This document shows, piece by piece, positions 48,573 through 62,100 of a stretch of DNA of 64,000 nucleotides. Source of the DNA: Zygnema cylindricum (lineage: Eukaryota; Streptophyta; Zygnematophyceae; Zygnematales; Zygnemataceae); contig JBBHKE010001790.1 of NCBI GenBank assembly GCA_037447655.1, positions 114,612-178,611 of the forward strand, read 5' to 3'. A program made the translations under genes and the position numbers. Positions within the stretch are counted from its first letter, which is position 1, and every line of letters starts with the position of its first letter. The notes under the pieces are model-generated. The model worked only from the letters and a program-made list of their open reading frames with translations, made no database searches and had not been told where the DNA came from.

Positions 48573-51500
48573 CTGTTGCATTCACCAGATCCAGCTCCCA
48601 CTCCCTCTCCCCCCACCCCAACCCGTTTGAAATTAGTAATGGTGAATTTTGACAATCACAGAAGAAAAAATTGACAGTCAAAACCTTCGCTCCAACTATT
48701 TATTTTAGCTTTTATTGGTTATATGCATCAGATTCTTTGAGTATGAAGTATATATCTGTAAATTTTTATGTTTTAGTGCAAGATTGGTCATTTATTTTCG
48801 GATTTACAGGCGTTTTTTCTTTTTGAATGCTATTCACACCTGATACCTTAGAGTGCTCGAGTCACCGATAAAACATATTTATTTATCATATTTTAGGATA
48901 GAACTATTCAAAATGTTTTATTAAAATTTGCGGTCTCAAATATGTCAATAAAGTACTTTTCCTTTTAAGAGCGTTTGGGATTTACAGGTTTTCAAGGGTT
49001 TTTCACTTTTTTGAGGTTTTTCCAAACGCAAAACATTACAGCATTGGAAAGGTACACAAGAACCTACATAAAACTATGATTGCTTAGCATATATCAAAAT
49101 CAAAATTTAAAGCGAGATCAAATTCTAGATCTAAAATTAAATCTCAATTGATTTTGTCTTTTGAAGTTAGAACCAAAAACATAAAATCTCTAACGGGAAT
49201 AGAAAAAATTACAAGCTTTTAAAAGACGGCAGTTGACCAATAGATGATGGAATACTTCCAGTCAGAAAATTATCATATAGCCATCTGCGAATCCCCCACC
49301 AAAATCCATTCCCATAATAAAATGGATGTTATGATAGTTTTATTTTGTATTGTATTTTTAGTTATGTTCTTATAGTTGTTTTATATGTCGTATTATTACG
49401 TTTTTACGCACGCCTGTGTTTCACTGAATTTCTATCGATGTAATTGTTTAAAATTATAAACAACTTAAGATAGCCTTTTAAATATGATGCATGATTACCA
49501 GATTTATCGTAGCAGAATTTAATAAATTTTCTTATTAAGACTAAATGTGCATTTCTCACTTCACTCTTCCTCCCTCCCTCCCTTTTTCCCTCCCTCTTTC
49601 CCTTCCTCCTTCCGACCATCACGTTTCCCTCCCTCCGACAAATCCAATTTCCTCCCTCCAAGAACTCCCTCCTTTCAACTCTCTTTGTCTCCTCCAACAT
49701 CTCTCCTTCTACCATCATTCATCTCCTCTCCCGTTTCCCTCCGTCGCTCCTTCACACCTTCCGCCAACTCCTCGTCTTCCCTCCCTCCCTCCCTCCCTCC
49801 AACTTCACTCTTCTCTCTCCATCGTCGCTCCTACCTTCGTGAATTTTTCCTCTTTCTCCCTCTCTCCCCCCATCTTCTGTTGTCTCCCTCCATTATTTCT
49901 CTTCGTCTCTCCCGTCATGTCCTCTCACTTTCCCTAATCTATTTCCATGTTGATATTGGAGCTACACTTTTTAAGAACCAGACAATACCCTCATGTATTC
50001 ATAAGCAAAAATTCGTTAATAGCCGATTCTGGCAACTTTTACGTTTCGTCAGAGTCTTCGAATTCATTATTTTTCAGAGTTCGATGTTCATGACTCGTAT
50101 TTGGCAAAAAAGGAAAAATCCGTTTGCCAAAAAATCCAATTGTCCAAAATAGATTTTCCATTCTTTTTCAGTATAAAACGGTGGAATCGTTTATTTTTTC
50201 TATGAAATCTCTTCTTTTAAGGTTTGGGGTTTAGGGCTTCCTAGGTCTTAATATTTTAGAGAGTATTATGGTTTTAGAATTCTGGCCCTTTTAGTTTTAA
50301 GGTTTTCAGGATTTGGTATTTAGACTTACAAAGTTTCGAGTAAACGCATTTGACCGATGGACGATGGAATGCTTCCAGTCAACTGATTTTGAGATAAAAA
50401 TCTGAAAGAAAAAAAACCAATGTCCTCTCTTTTCTTCTTATTTTGCTAAACATGGTCACAGAAAAATTATATGTGTAAAGTATCTATTTAAAAATATGTA
50501 TAAAGTATAGATATTTGATGTAATAAGTGAAAAAAGGGTTGATTTTCAAAAAATACTTCATGATTGAGACCACAAAAAGGGAAATAAACAAAGAAAATGA
50601 AAAAATATATGCTACGAGTTTTCCATTCAAATCTGGAAAAAAAAAATCAGTAAATCAATGTTAAAAAAAAAATGATTGGTTTTTCTTTCACTGTTCACAG
50701 CTTCAAACTTTTTAATTTTCCATCTCTGTCTTCTACTAGCAATCGAATCAGCCTTCTATTTTAGAATAAAATATGATTTATTTTGAGAGAAAATACAAAA
50801 CGTTGTGTCAAAAAGTCAGGAATGGATTCGAATATTTGGATAACATTGAATAAACTTTTGCTTCGAGTTTTTGGGAAACATTAAACATTTGAAAGTATAA
50901 TTATCTAAAAATTTAGGGCATGTTTTCAGTCACACGTGGAGATTATAGAATATTTTTTTCTTTTTGAAAAATTATATCCTTACTGGATGACAACATCAAT
51001 ATACACATCCAAACATTTACAGGATAGACAATTTTTTTAATTAAATTTCATCATGGTGGAAACGATGTTTATTTTTGTAGGCATGTCCTAAAATTAAAAT
51101 TAAAATTCATAAATGGAAAGATGTATTCATTTTCTACTCCACACGCATTTATTAAAATTCACATAGTAAATTTAATATCGTCGTTGAAAAAGAATGTCCA
51201 TTTTTCATTTCAATGCATTTGTGAAATAAAGTTCAATTTACTTTCAACTTGGAAAAATACGTCCGTTTTCATTTCCGACAGGCTTCAAAATAACAAAATA
51301 AATTTATAAAATGGTGGGCATTAAAGGAAGCAGAGTTACAAGTATTCCGGGGATTTTAGGCACATATTTATCCGCCCATTTGTCGTTAGTTGCAATTGGA
51401 AGGTCATTTTGTGGACCAAAATATCGTAACAGTGAACCCGTTACGTAACCGTTGAATTCGGTTGGAAATCGACCCAATTGCGCCTTTTTGATTAAATTTG

Positions 51501-54500
51501 ATTTTAATACGAGAAAAGTACAATATTTGATTCCCCACACGCGTTCCAACGCCGCAAAAATCAGATTCTTGCCGTCAATGGTTTGCTATCACGCCATCGG
51601 GGAATAACTTATAACTTCAACATCTCATGGCCGTTCAAACTTTGAGTTTCGTGGACGGTCAGGACCTTGATCCTCACACGTGTGAATTTGTATACAAAAT
51701 AGTTCAAAAGTAAGCGTTTTTATGGTAGGCCTTTGGTTGGCGCCTTTATCGTAAGTTGTGTTATGGGCTTTTCATGTGATCTTCTTAGATCGCTATTTTG
51801 ATCAGCAACCGTCCGATCGTCCGAATCTGACGGTGTAAATAAAATTTTTTGGTCCGAATGTTTTAAGTGGTCCAATTTTTGGTCCGAATGTTTTAATTGG
51901 TCTGAATAGGTCCGAATACAATATGGTCTTAAGGTCATATTGTATGTTTTGCATACAATAGACATTGTATGGGCCTACTTTCACCAACTTTTGAACTATG
52001 GTATACAATAATGTTGGCGAAACGATGTGTTCTCATTGGCTAGCTAACCGGTCCTACGGGAAATGAAGGTTCGCGTCCGCAGAATGCGGATTAAATATTT
52101 TTGGACGTTGATGTTGGACCAGATTATTGCAAGTCCGCTAACAACAATTCCGTAGAACTTAACAAAAGCTAGAAATGCTTTCGTCTTTATTGTTTGGAAA
52201 TTGAAAGCTCTACGACTTTCTTACTAATGTGTTCTAATAGTTTGCGTCGGGTCAGGTTTTCCTTCTACTTTATGCCTACCCAAATTCAGATTTTTCCGTA
52301 GTCTAAATGTTTGTCCACACACAAAATGTCCATTTTTTATTGGCAACTGTGAAAAATTATATCTTTGCCGCTTTTTTACAAGGAAAATATCACTTTTTTG
52401 TCATAAGTACTTTGGTGTGCTTTCTGTCATACACACAAATTTTGATTTTTTTTGTGAAAAAGACAAAGATATGCAAAGGAGCAAGACGTAAGCCTAATGA
52501 ATCGATCCAATTCATTTACTTCCAGCTATGGTGTTAATGAATACAATCAAAATCTTTCTCCAAAATTATAGTGCACACATAAGTTTTTTATATATTTCGA
52601 TCATAAAGAATAAAATTGAAAATCACTATGATGTTAGTAAACAAATGGGATTTTCCATTTGCCTATATTCTTACTCGAATACGATCCACTGACCATGAAA
52701 AAAACTAAAATAATAACAATAACAGCAACAACAATCCATAAATTTTGGATTTTACTTACAATTCTCGGAGATTCACTAATTGACCGAAATCTGGAATACT
52801 TCCGGACAAGCGGTTGTTATTTAAACCCCTGTCCTCTCCCCCCTCCCCAAATCCCCACCATCCACAATTTTTCATTTGAGTCTTTCTTCTTCGTTTCTTT
52901 TATTTTTCTTCTTCAAGCATGGATTCGAATTCTCGTGAAACAATAGTATTCGTAATAATCATACATGATCTAGTTTAAAATTATCGAAGTGCAATTTTTT
53001 TCTTACATTTCACATGTCAACTCTAGACCTCGATCTTCAGAAAATACCATTTGTAAACTTTCAGCATTAATTGGACAACCTGGTTACACCTACTCTCTGT
53101 CTCTCTCTCCCTAAAAACCCTCACGCTTCATCTCTTGCCCCTTCCGCTTACAGAGGGACCCTCTTGTTCCCTCTTCTCTACCTCTCCCTCTCCTCTCCAT
53201 CCGTATCCCACATTACTCCCATCACCCTTTTTAGTCTTCACCTCTCTCCGTCGCCCTTTCTTTTACCTTCTCTCCCTCTTTCTCTTCCTTTTACTTTTTC
53301 ACCTCTCCCTCTTCCTCGTCTCCTCCCTCCCTCTCTCCCTCTCCCTCCCATCTCTCCCTCTCCCTCTCTCTCATGGATGTCATGATCGTCACAAGTACTA
53401 TTCCCTTGATTGGCAAAAAAATACCCAAAAAACGTATGAAAAAAAAAAAACAAAACAAAAAACTAAAACCGAAAAACCATAACAAACAGAATAATAATTG
53501 TTGTAAAAAAATCTCACACAAATCTTAAAAATCCACCGATATCTTTAAAATCCTTGAAAATCCAAAAAAGTACCGAGAAAAGCTGTTGAATAAATATTGA
53601 ATCCTAGCACATAACTTAACAAGAAATGCTAAAAACACGCCGAGCAGCCTTAAAAAATAAAACTTACAATCCAAGAAATTTGCAAAAATAAAACCATCAA
53701 GAACGTATAAAACTAGAATTCCAAAAATAAAAAGGTGCCTAAAAAAGTCATAAAAAAAACTTACAATTTTATAAGGCCTGTAATTTCGTTGATGGACGGC
53801 GGAATGCTTCCCGTGAACTGGTTATCCGACAACCATCTGTGACATTTGTCACACCCCTAAAAATCTTAGGTCTATCAGATTATGGGATGTTTTCGGTTTT
53901 GTTTTCAGTTTTTTAGGACATTTTACAGTTTCAAAACCAAAAACCGAAAATAAATAGCCAAAAAACACCCAAAACTCTGAAGGTTTAGGATTTTTTGTGG
54001 GTTTTAAGGATTTTTTACGAATTCAAAGGAAAAAAAAGTCAGCCCTATCATTTGCAAGCTCTCTCAAATAAACTCTTAATAATCACGAGTTATAGGAAAA
54101 TATTATTTTAGGGTTTTTTTCCATGATTTCTTGTTTTATTTATCAAATTTTTGTACAGTTTAAAGAAGGTTTTTTAAAGTATTTAGTACGAATCGTGGAA
54201 CTGAAGTAAACAAACGGGCAACAAAAGGAAAAAATAGGTGATGTAATCAACAACTGTGGGTAGCATCAAAATGAATTAAAAAAAAAAAAAAGGAAATTGA
54301 CAAAAAAAAGTGTGGTTAACACTAGATAGCCTAGTTATAGCACCATGTTTTGACCATTTTTTGAGTACATATTTCACCCATGAATCTTCATCCGATTGAA
54401 ATTTTACTTTTTTTCAATTGTAAATATAGGTGTTTTATTCATGGTCTTATATTTTACTTCGATTTCTTTCCATTCTATATTTTTGAAAAATCATACGGGG

Positions 54501-56104
54501 AATATTGTTAAAAACAAAAAAAAGTTTGAATTTCTCACAACATTTTGTAGAAAGACATTTTTTATCAAGTAGCTTTGGAGAAACGGAAACAATGGGAAAA
54601 AAATCATTTTTACTTAAATATCTACTCACCAATCTACGGCTCACGAGAGATCGTCAACTCTAGAGCATAAATCAATAAAAAATGAGCACACAAAATGCAT
54701 TTTTTCGAAGCTTATTTTGGCTAATTATTTTTCTGTGTAATAGTGAATATTGCAACTTAAAAGGCTTTTACAAAAAAAACTGATTTTAAGTACAGTATAA
54801 TGTCAATAGTTTACAAAACCCAAGCCAGGAGCAATTTTGATTGTAATGAAACTGAGTATGTAGTTTACAATAGTACTAAAACTCTAGATCACTCCTATTA
54901 ACTAGATTTCTTCAACACAAAACTCAACCATGCCTGAACCCTAAACTCATAACCACTGCTCATAGAAATCACAAGTCACGAAAGTATCCAAGAATAGAAA
55001 TAGAAGCAATGATTGCAGGAAAAACGTAATGAACTTAAAGCAATGCGACAAGAAAGAGAACATTACAAGCTTGTCAACGTCTACTTATGTCACTTACAAA
55101 ACTTTATCTTTGCTAATGCCTCCGTTTTTCCTCTACAGCATTGAATGTATTACACAATGCTAATTGTATTCTGGTTTTAACAAAAATGACTCTTGCAATT
55201 TTTCTTTTAAACCTTCTTGGATAGGCAAACAAAAACATTAACTTTGTTGGTTGAGAACGGTCAGTCAGATAAAAAACTACTGGGAGCCTTGAGTGATTTA
55301 AATATATGTCAAACCGAGTCTCAACAAGTACCGAGTGACGTTTTTGCTCACTAATTGACCAATAGTAACACGTGGTGAATGACTTGTGCAAAGTGAAGGC
55401 TGACGTGGATCACATCCAACGTCCATTTGCACAAAAAGAAATGTATCATGAGGTTTCAGGTCCAGATCTGGTGAAGTGCAAATGAAGCACTTTTACATGT
55501 ACCGCTAATTATGTGTACGGAAATTACAGGATAAAAGATAAGTTTCTGATTTAATATAAATTATTTTTGTATTTGTACTTTTTTCATCACATTTTTTAAC
55601 ATTATCGTATTCTTTTCGCAATCGCGTTTCAAACCTTTTGTTTTTTCTTCCTCCAATTTACCATGGAAATAAGACACCAAGAGCTTCTCAACAAACTCTT
55701 ATATGCATAATTTGGATAAGACTTATGAATTTTAGATGGGGTAGATAACCAGGGCTAATTAAGCAATGTTAGATCCCGCCGAGTTTCAACAGGCTTATGG
55801 CAAGAGAGACCATGAGAGGTCGAAACAAGAAAAAAACAAATAATAGAAAAGGCCAAAAAGAGACGTTCAATAGGAGCAAAGAACGTGTAAAATGGAGAGA
55901 CAAACAAGGAAGCAAAAACGAAGCATTTTGCCGTTGAAATTTTGCCTTTGTTAAGGATACTTTTGACAATTGAGATAGAAAGACTTTATAGGAAGAGGAG
56001 TACTAGACACCAAATTAGCGTTTAGGAATTAAAAGATAAAGAGATGTTCATTTGTTCATTATCTTTGATAGAGTTCCAATAAGGCTATTAGTGTTAACAT
56101 GACA

Positions 56105-56135
<31 letters not shown>

Positions 56136-59100
56136 TCTATACAGACACCATTAAAAACAAAGATTATTTATACCAAAGAATAACAATAAGAATAGCAACA
56201 AAGGCAAAAACAACAACAACAACAAACCGACAACATAATAATATTAAATGATAAAAAAAAAACCAGAAAAAAACTTACATTTGTTGAAGACTGGTCATCC
56301 TCCCAATGCAGTTCGGAATGGTCCCAGTCAGCTTGTTAGCAGCTAACACTCTTTAAAATTTTCTCTCCCCACCCCGTCACCATGAAAAGCCCGCACAAGT
56401 TATAAGCTAACAATATAATATTAACAACTAAACAAAAACACTAGTCCTATTTGGTAAAAACTATATACAATATGGTGCTCGGAATTTATGAAACGAAGTT
56501 GCATTGGAATTCGTCATTAAAACTTAATATTGAATTTTGCAAAAAATACACTTATATTGTAAAAAAATCACTACAACATATAACCTACAAAAGTTTATGT
56601 CCGGAATTGCAAACTGTTGAATCTGTTCATTGTTAGCGTTGTTTCATCTCTGTCGAGAACTGCGTCGCACTTTTAGGTTTCAGTTTGTACATTTTGTTTC
56701 GTTTATGTCGTACGGTTAATTGATGATTCGGTTTGCATGTCATTTCCTTTTCGTACTTAGTGTGGAGGAAAACATATCGCCATGGATGTGCCTTTGTGAA
56801 ATGAGTATTATGGGAATGACTTTTATGTGCTCTTGGGTGTCTTTTGAGTTATTTTATGATAGGATCGATAAAAAGACGGTTCACAACAGAGGAAGTAAAA
56901 TCATTTCAAAGGACAAAACAATTCCTGCCTAGTCCTATGTTTAGACAGTTTTTTTCTAAAAAGGAGATTTATTTCCCTCACTCACTCCATTTATCCCATA
57001 ATGCCCGAGAAAAAACTGTCTTGTGCAAAACAAAACAGAAAGCGACACAAAACTAAACCTGCCACAAAAGATGACCAGATGCACGAATAAGTGGGTCGAC
57101 CATAGCTTGACTTGCTAAGCTACCTTCTTAAGCTACCATAATTTCCAAGCAAACAATATGAATTGGCAATTAAGCCGAAACAACAATTACCAAACAAAAG
57201 ATACTGCGACATCAACATACATACTCAAAAACGAATCGTACTCCACAAATCGAAATATCGGCGAAATCAGAGAAAGGCCTTATTCTCAACCCAACAATTC
57301 CTCTCTTAATGTGAGAATCGTTGAAGAGTCATGACGACCCGAATTTAGGTCGCCTTCCCAAAAGTAAATCGTGTACAGTTGCCTTTATCAGCATATTGGC
57401 AGCCTCTTTCAAAATGGTCACATAACAAAACACGATTTCTTTCGAAGTTACCAGATCTGGTATGCAAAGCCACTGGACATGAATATGTTTCGTGCACTTG
57501 TGAAAAACGGGATTTTTCACAAAAACCATATAACTCATTCTGTCCATAAAAATAGTTACACAACTAACGGAAAATTTCACTCACAAAAACTTCCTCAATC
57601 GAAAAAAAGCCTTAGATGCATGACAACCATGCCATGTATTCCGCTTTGATTGAACTGAGAGCGACGGTTTGGTTAGGGACGCGAGCTCTACGAAATTGCC
57701 TCTCTACCAAAGACAAAATTATATCTAGACGTTGATTTTCTTGTATCAAATTCTCCGCCCCAATTCGAATAGCAATATCCGGTGAGTTTAAAGGTTCCAA
57801 TCTATATTTGTAAACAAGGTTGATATCGGTCGTATTTACCAAATAGAGGAATATCCGCTTCAATATAATCCAGATTGAATTAAAAAGCGCGATGGGAAAC
57901 CATCAGAGTCCAAGGGTACAAAAAGGGTGGCATGGCCAAAACTGAAAAACTACAAGCATGGCAAAAAAGAAAAGCCATGTGCCTTTTCAAGCGACCTACA
58001 GTATCTACTCACCACAAAGACGACCGTCAAAACATCGGGCCGCGTATTAACATTTTCATATAAAAAAATCTGAATCGCTTATTGATATGGGACGCCAACA
58101 ATCAGTTCGACTTCGAATTTCCAAATCGGTAGCTTCTGAATTCAAAGGGGACGTCACTAATTTTTTTTAGCCATAGAGAACCTAGATAAGACTTCGGAAC
58201 AGTATTGCGCTTAACTTAGATCGGTATCACCGTTATTTTGACGAATCGTTTCAATCCCAAAGATGTAACAAAGTGCTTCAAGGGCGGTTACCTTAAAATG
58301 AAATCGCATATAATCCTTCAATTTGCATATCTAAGATGTTAAAGCCTTAGAGGTCATTATGAAGTAATCAATGTGCACCAAAAATGTTACTTGGTTCACA
58401 CCTATGTCTTTCACATAGACGCCAAAGTCTAGAGCTTTTCGTACTAAACTTAATTTCGTGGGCACTTTATAAAAACAAAGGCACCACGTTCGTGTCACGC
58501 ACTCTATACCTTCATATAGACGTCTTTTTCCAATTCACTATTTAAGAATGTCGTTTTAAATTCTACTTGATGGAAATGATGTATTTTTGCCTCCGCAATG
58601 GCAATTATCAAAAGTAACGAATCAAACTTTACTACCAGAGGATAAGTCTCTATCTAACCTACCACCTCTTTATGTTGGAACTCCTTACAAATGAGTCTAG
58701 CCTTAAATTTACGACTTCGCCAAAAGCACAAATTCTCGTTTTAACTACCCGTTTCGTATCGAATGTATTTTTCCCATTCGTCAATTCCAACTTTTCCAAT
58801 GTCCGGCAAAAATTGATTTAGATTATTCTTTCCACGTCGGTTTCTATTTGGACTCCCAACTGCAAGACTTTGTTGCTTCGGAATACAATTGAGGGTACAC
58901 AATGATTTCTATGAATGAGACTCGAATTTGCTTAAAGTAATGCGATTTTTCAATGTCTCTTTTTTTGGGTCACCGGTTTTTCCCCCATGTTATCTCGATT
59001 ACTTTAAATCGCGGATTCCATTTCTTTTCTTAATCATTTTTTCTTTTACACCTGGTGGGCTTGATTTGGATTCTCCAAATTCCAAGTGTCCGACCACGTT

Positions 59101-62100
59101 TGTGAGAGACATTGCTTCCAGCATTAATTCAACGTCTGGCAGTCTTTTTATTCCGTTGTGACCACTTGGAATTGACATTAAGATCGAGTTCAATGTCTAA
59201 ATCCGATTCATGATTGTTTGAATTGCATCAATTACGTGTATTTTTTAGGAATACAAATTCCTCGTTAAACTTTTTAGGAAATGTAGCACATCTAATGATG
59301 CCAAAGACTTAGATATTCCATCATGTTTTAAATTTGGGTAATTAAGCTGCTAGTAAGCGCCCAAAAATATTTCTTGTGCATAGAGTCGATCACAATGCCT
59401 TTTTCACTATTAACTCCACCATCCCTTAGGATTCGGTTTGATCCATATCTATAAGGAATGACGCTACAGCCAATTCATTAAATTTGCAGTACGGCAAGCA
59501 AATTCATTTAACTGTTGGATATGTAACACTTCGGTTAGTTTCGTTTTGCTCAAGTATTAAATAAGCAAATCTAACCGTACAAGACTTAGTTTACCAACTT
59601 CAATGACGTGATCGCTCGTCAACATTCTGCACTTCAGCATTGTCAATTTGCGCATATCAATGACTAAAGTGTCATTAGTGCCAACGTGGTCTGAGGCGGC
59701 CGAGTGGATAACTTATTTTCCTCAAATTTGTTAGAGTCACTCGAAAGAGAAGACAGGTTCACAATTGAAAATGTCTGTCTACCGCCATCTTTTTTCCCAA
59801 ATTCCCATAACCTATGCACTTGCCATAGCCTCCATAACAACCTCCACTGTTACCTCTTCGTCCACCATTTTGTCCATCGCTACATCCACCGTTACTGCCA
59901 CCACAACCGCCGCCGCCATACTTTTCGGTGAGGCAATGTGGGTTGGTGTGTCCCCACTTGCCCAACAGTGACATTATTTTTCCTTATCCGGGAAAGTGAT
60001 CAATACATAGTTGCGGTTGTGGCACCAATATTAGGTCATTATAGTGAAGCTGCGGATTATGATTTTAACATTCACCACCTAAATCCTTGTTATTATGACC
60101 TCCAGTACCTTTACGACCTTCACCTCTATCGCCTCTTTTGTCGCAGAGATAGTTAACATACGTGACATCAAGGGAAGTTGTCTTCAATGTTTTTATGCTA
60201 GTAGACCCTCTTGAGAAACTGCCTTAACTTTTGGAGATTTGAGGTAATTGATGGCATACTCATAGGTGCAATTATCTCTTACAAACAAGATTTCTTTGAG
60301 GTGAAATGACTTATCCGGTAATGAATTAGGCATTCTTGTCACCTAATTTTCATCCATCAACACGCTACCATTGATAAGCAAATGCTATATGATAATGTTA
60401 TATCTTTTCACAACATCATCTTATTTTCATCCATGATCACTCTACCAATGTTAATTAAATGCTCCATAATAATGTTATGACTTTTTACAGCATCATGTGT
60501 AAACTTATTAGACTTAAATTTAAATTGCATGCAATCACCGAATACACGTTGACCTTTATTTTAGAACCGTTCTTAAAATGATTTTGAAGTGCTCTCCGAA
60601 TCTCGTGAGTTTATCCTTGACTGGTGAAGCGCTCATGAATCGAAGAAGTGTATGATTACATTAGGCTGGCTATAGCCACAAATCTTTTCCTTTTCGAGAC
60701 TCTCCATGCATCACGGTCTCTATCGTTGTTGCGGAGCCCTCCGATCAAAGTCCGAGAGTCGCTTATCCACATAACAAAAAAGTTGTCAAAAAAGGGAGGA
60801 CAGCCGCTCCTCAAAAATCCTGGTCCGTCCACCTTCATCTTAGTTGAAAAGATCGAGAGGAAGAGGTTCCTCAAAACCGCCAAAGCTAACTTTAGCTTCT
60901 TCTTTAAGAGGATCCCTAGGAGAAGGTGGATCACCCCAAGAATCTATAGGAAGGGCAGCCAATTGAGAGGGAGTAAAAGCGGAAGACTTGTCTTTATTTT
61001 CCCACCATTACCGTCACAATCGCCACCACTACACAACATTTTACCAATCGATAGGATCTATAAAAAGAAAGTTCACAACAGTAGAAGCAAAAACATTTCG
61101 AAGGATAAGAGAAATCTCGCCAAAGTCTTATATTTAGACAAAGTTTTTTTCAATTACAAAAGAGGATATATTACCTCCTCACTCGTTTCATTTATCTCAC
61201 TTAGCCCAACAAAGATTTAATCTTGTGCAAAACTTAAAAAAAAGCAACACAAAACTAAACCTGCCACAAAAGTTAAACAAATGCACAATTAAGTGCATCA
61301 GCCATAGATTAACCTGCCTAAGTAAACTTTTTAAGCTACGGCTTCTAAGTAAACCGATAAGCCGAAACAGCAAATCAACGAACGAAAGGTATCACGATGT
61401 CAACATACATACTCGAAATCGAATCATACTCCAAGAGCTGATACACCGTCAAAATTACCATATCAAAATCAGCATATGCTCGATCTTAACAGTGAAACCA
61501 ACGTTATATTCTCGATTTTGGGTACTATTTGTGTGCATATCTTTTGTTTTATTTTTATTCATTCCTTCTGTAATGTACAAAATAAAAATGATAGAGAGAA
61601 AAAAAAAAAAAGAGAGAAAAAGGAAAGAGTGAGGGCGAGAAAGAGAAAAAGAGAGGACTTACAAATCAGTGAGGAGAAAGAGAGGACTTACAACACACTG
61701 AGGATTGCCAATCTACAGATGGAATCTGGAAGAGGTCCCGTCACTTCAGTGCCAGACAACCATCTACATAGAAGAGAAGAAAAACAAAAGAAAAACCTAA
61801 ATATTCGACTTTTTCGATGTTTTTATTGTTAAAAAATAAAAGAAGGTTTTAACCTTTTTCTTTATCATTTATTCTCAAAACAAACAATAGGGTCTAATTC
61901 GTTTCGTGTTCTTATTGATAACATCAATACCATAAAAACATTATATAAAACAAATTAGAATGTTACATTGAAAATTCATTTGAAAATCAATTTTATCAAT
62001 AGAATTGATTTAAAAAAATCAGCAGTTGTTAATTCATTTGATTTTTTCGTTTCACCAACAATATTTATTCCCAGATACATATTCGATTACAAAACAATAT

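Larger units (their letters stand above)
56857..61503 (-). mobile_element. Ty1/copia retrotransposon III, full structure but decayed
   Basis: The element lies in the intron between LRR exons B and C on the same strand as the gene. LTRs are 61049-61503 (5') and 56857-57296 (3'), matched through shared blocks such as 'ataggatc', 'gttcacaaca', 'cacaaaactaaacctgccacaaaag' and 'caacatacatactc'. On the minus strand the purine tract AAGAGAGGAAT (57297-57307) precedes TGTTGGG of the 3' LTR, and TGGTA two bases after the 5' LTR recalls the initiator tRNA-Met primer site. The flanks tttta and ttata may be a decayed 5-bp target duplication. All coding parts are broken. Confidence 0.75.

Noticed and set aside
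59685-59740. A tRNA-like 'ggcggccgagtgg' string
   Set aside because: Only an A-box-like word is present; no B box or cloverleaf could be drawn.
59759-59974. A Gly/Cys-rich small protein on the minus strand
   Set aside because: Its start matches a decayed copia gag knuckle and it lies inside copia III.
60648-61220. A 190-codon plus-strand frame
   Set aside because: It is antisense to copia III gag and runs into the copia LTR; no domain is recognised.
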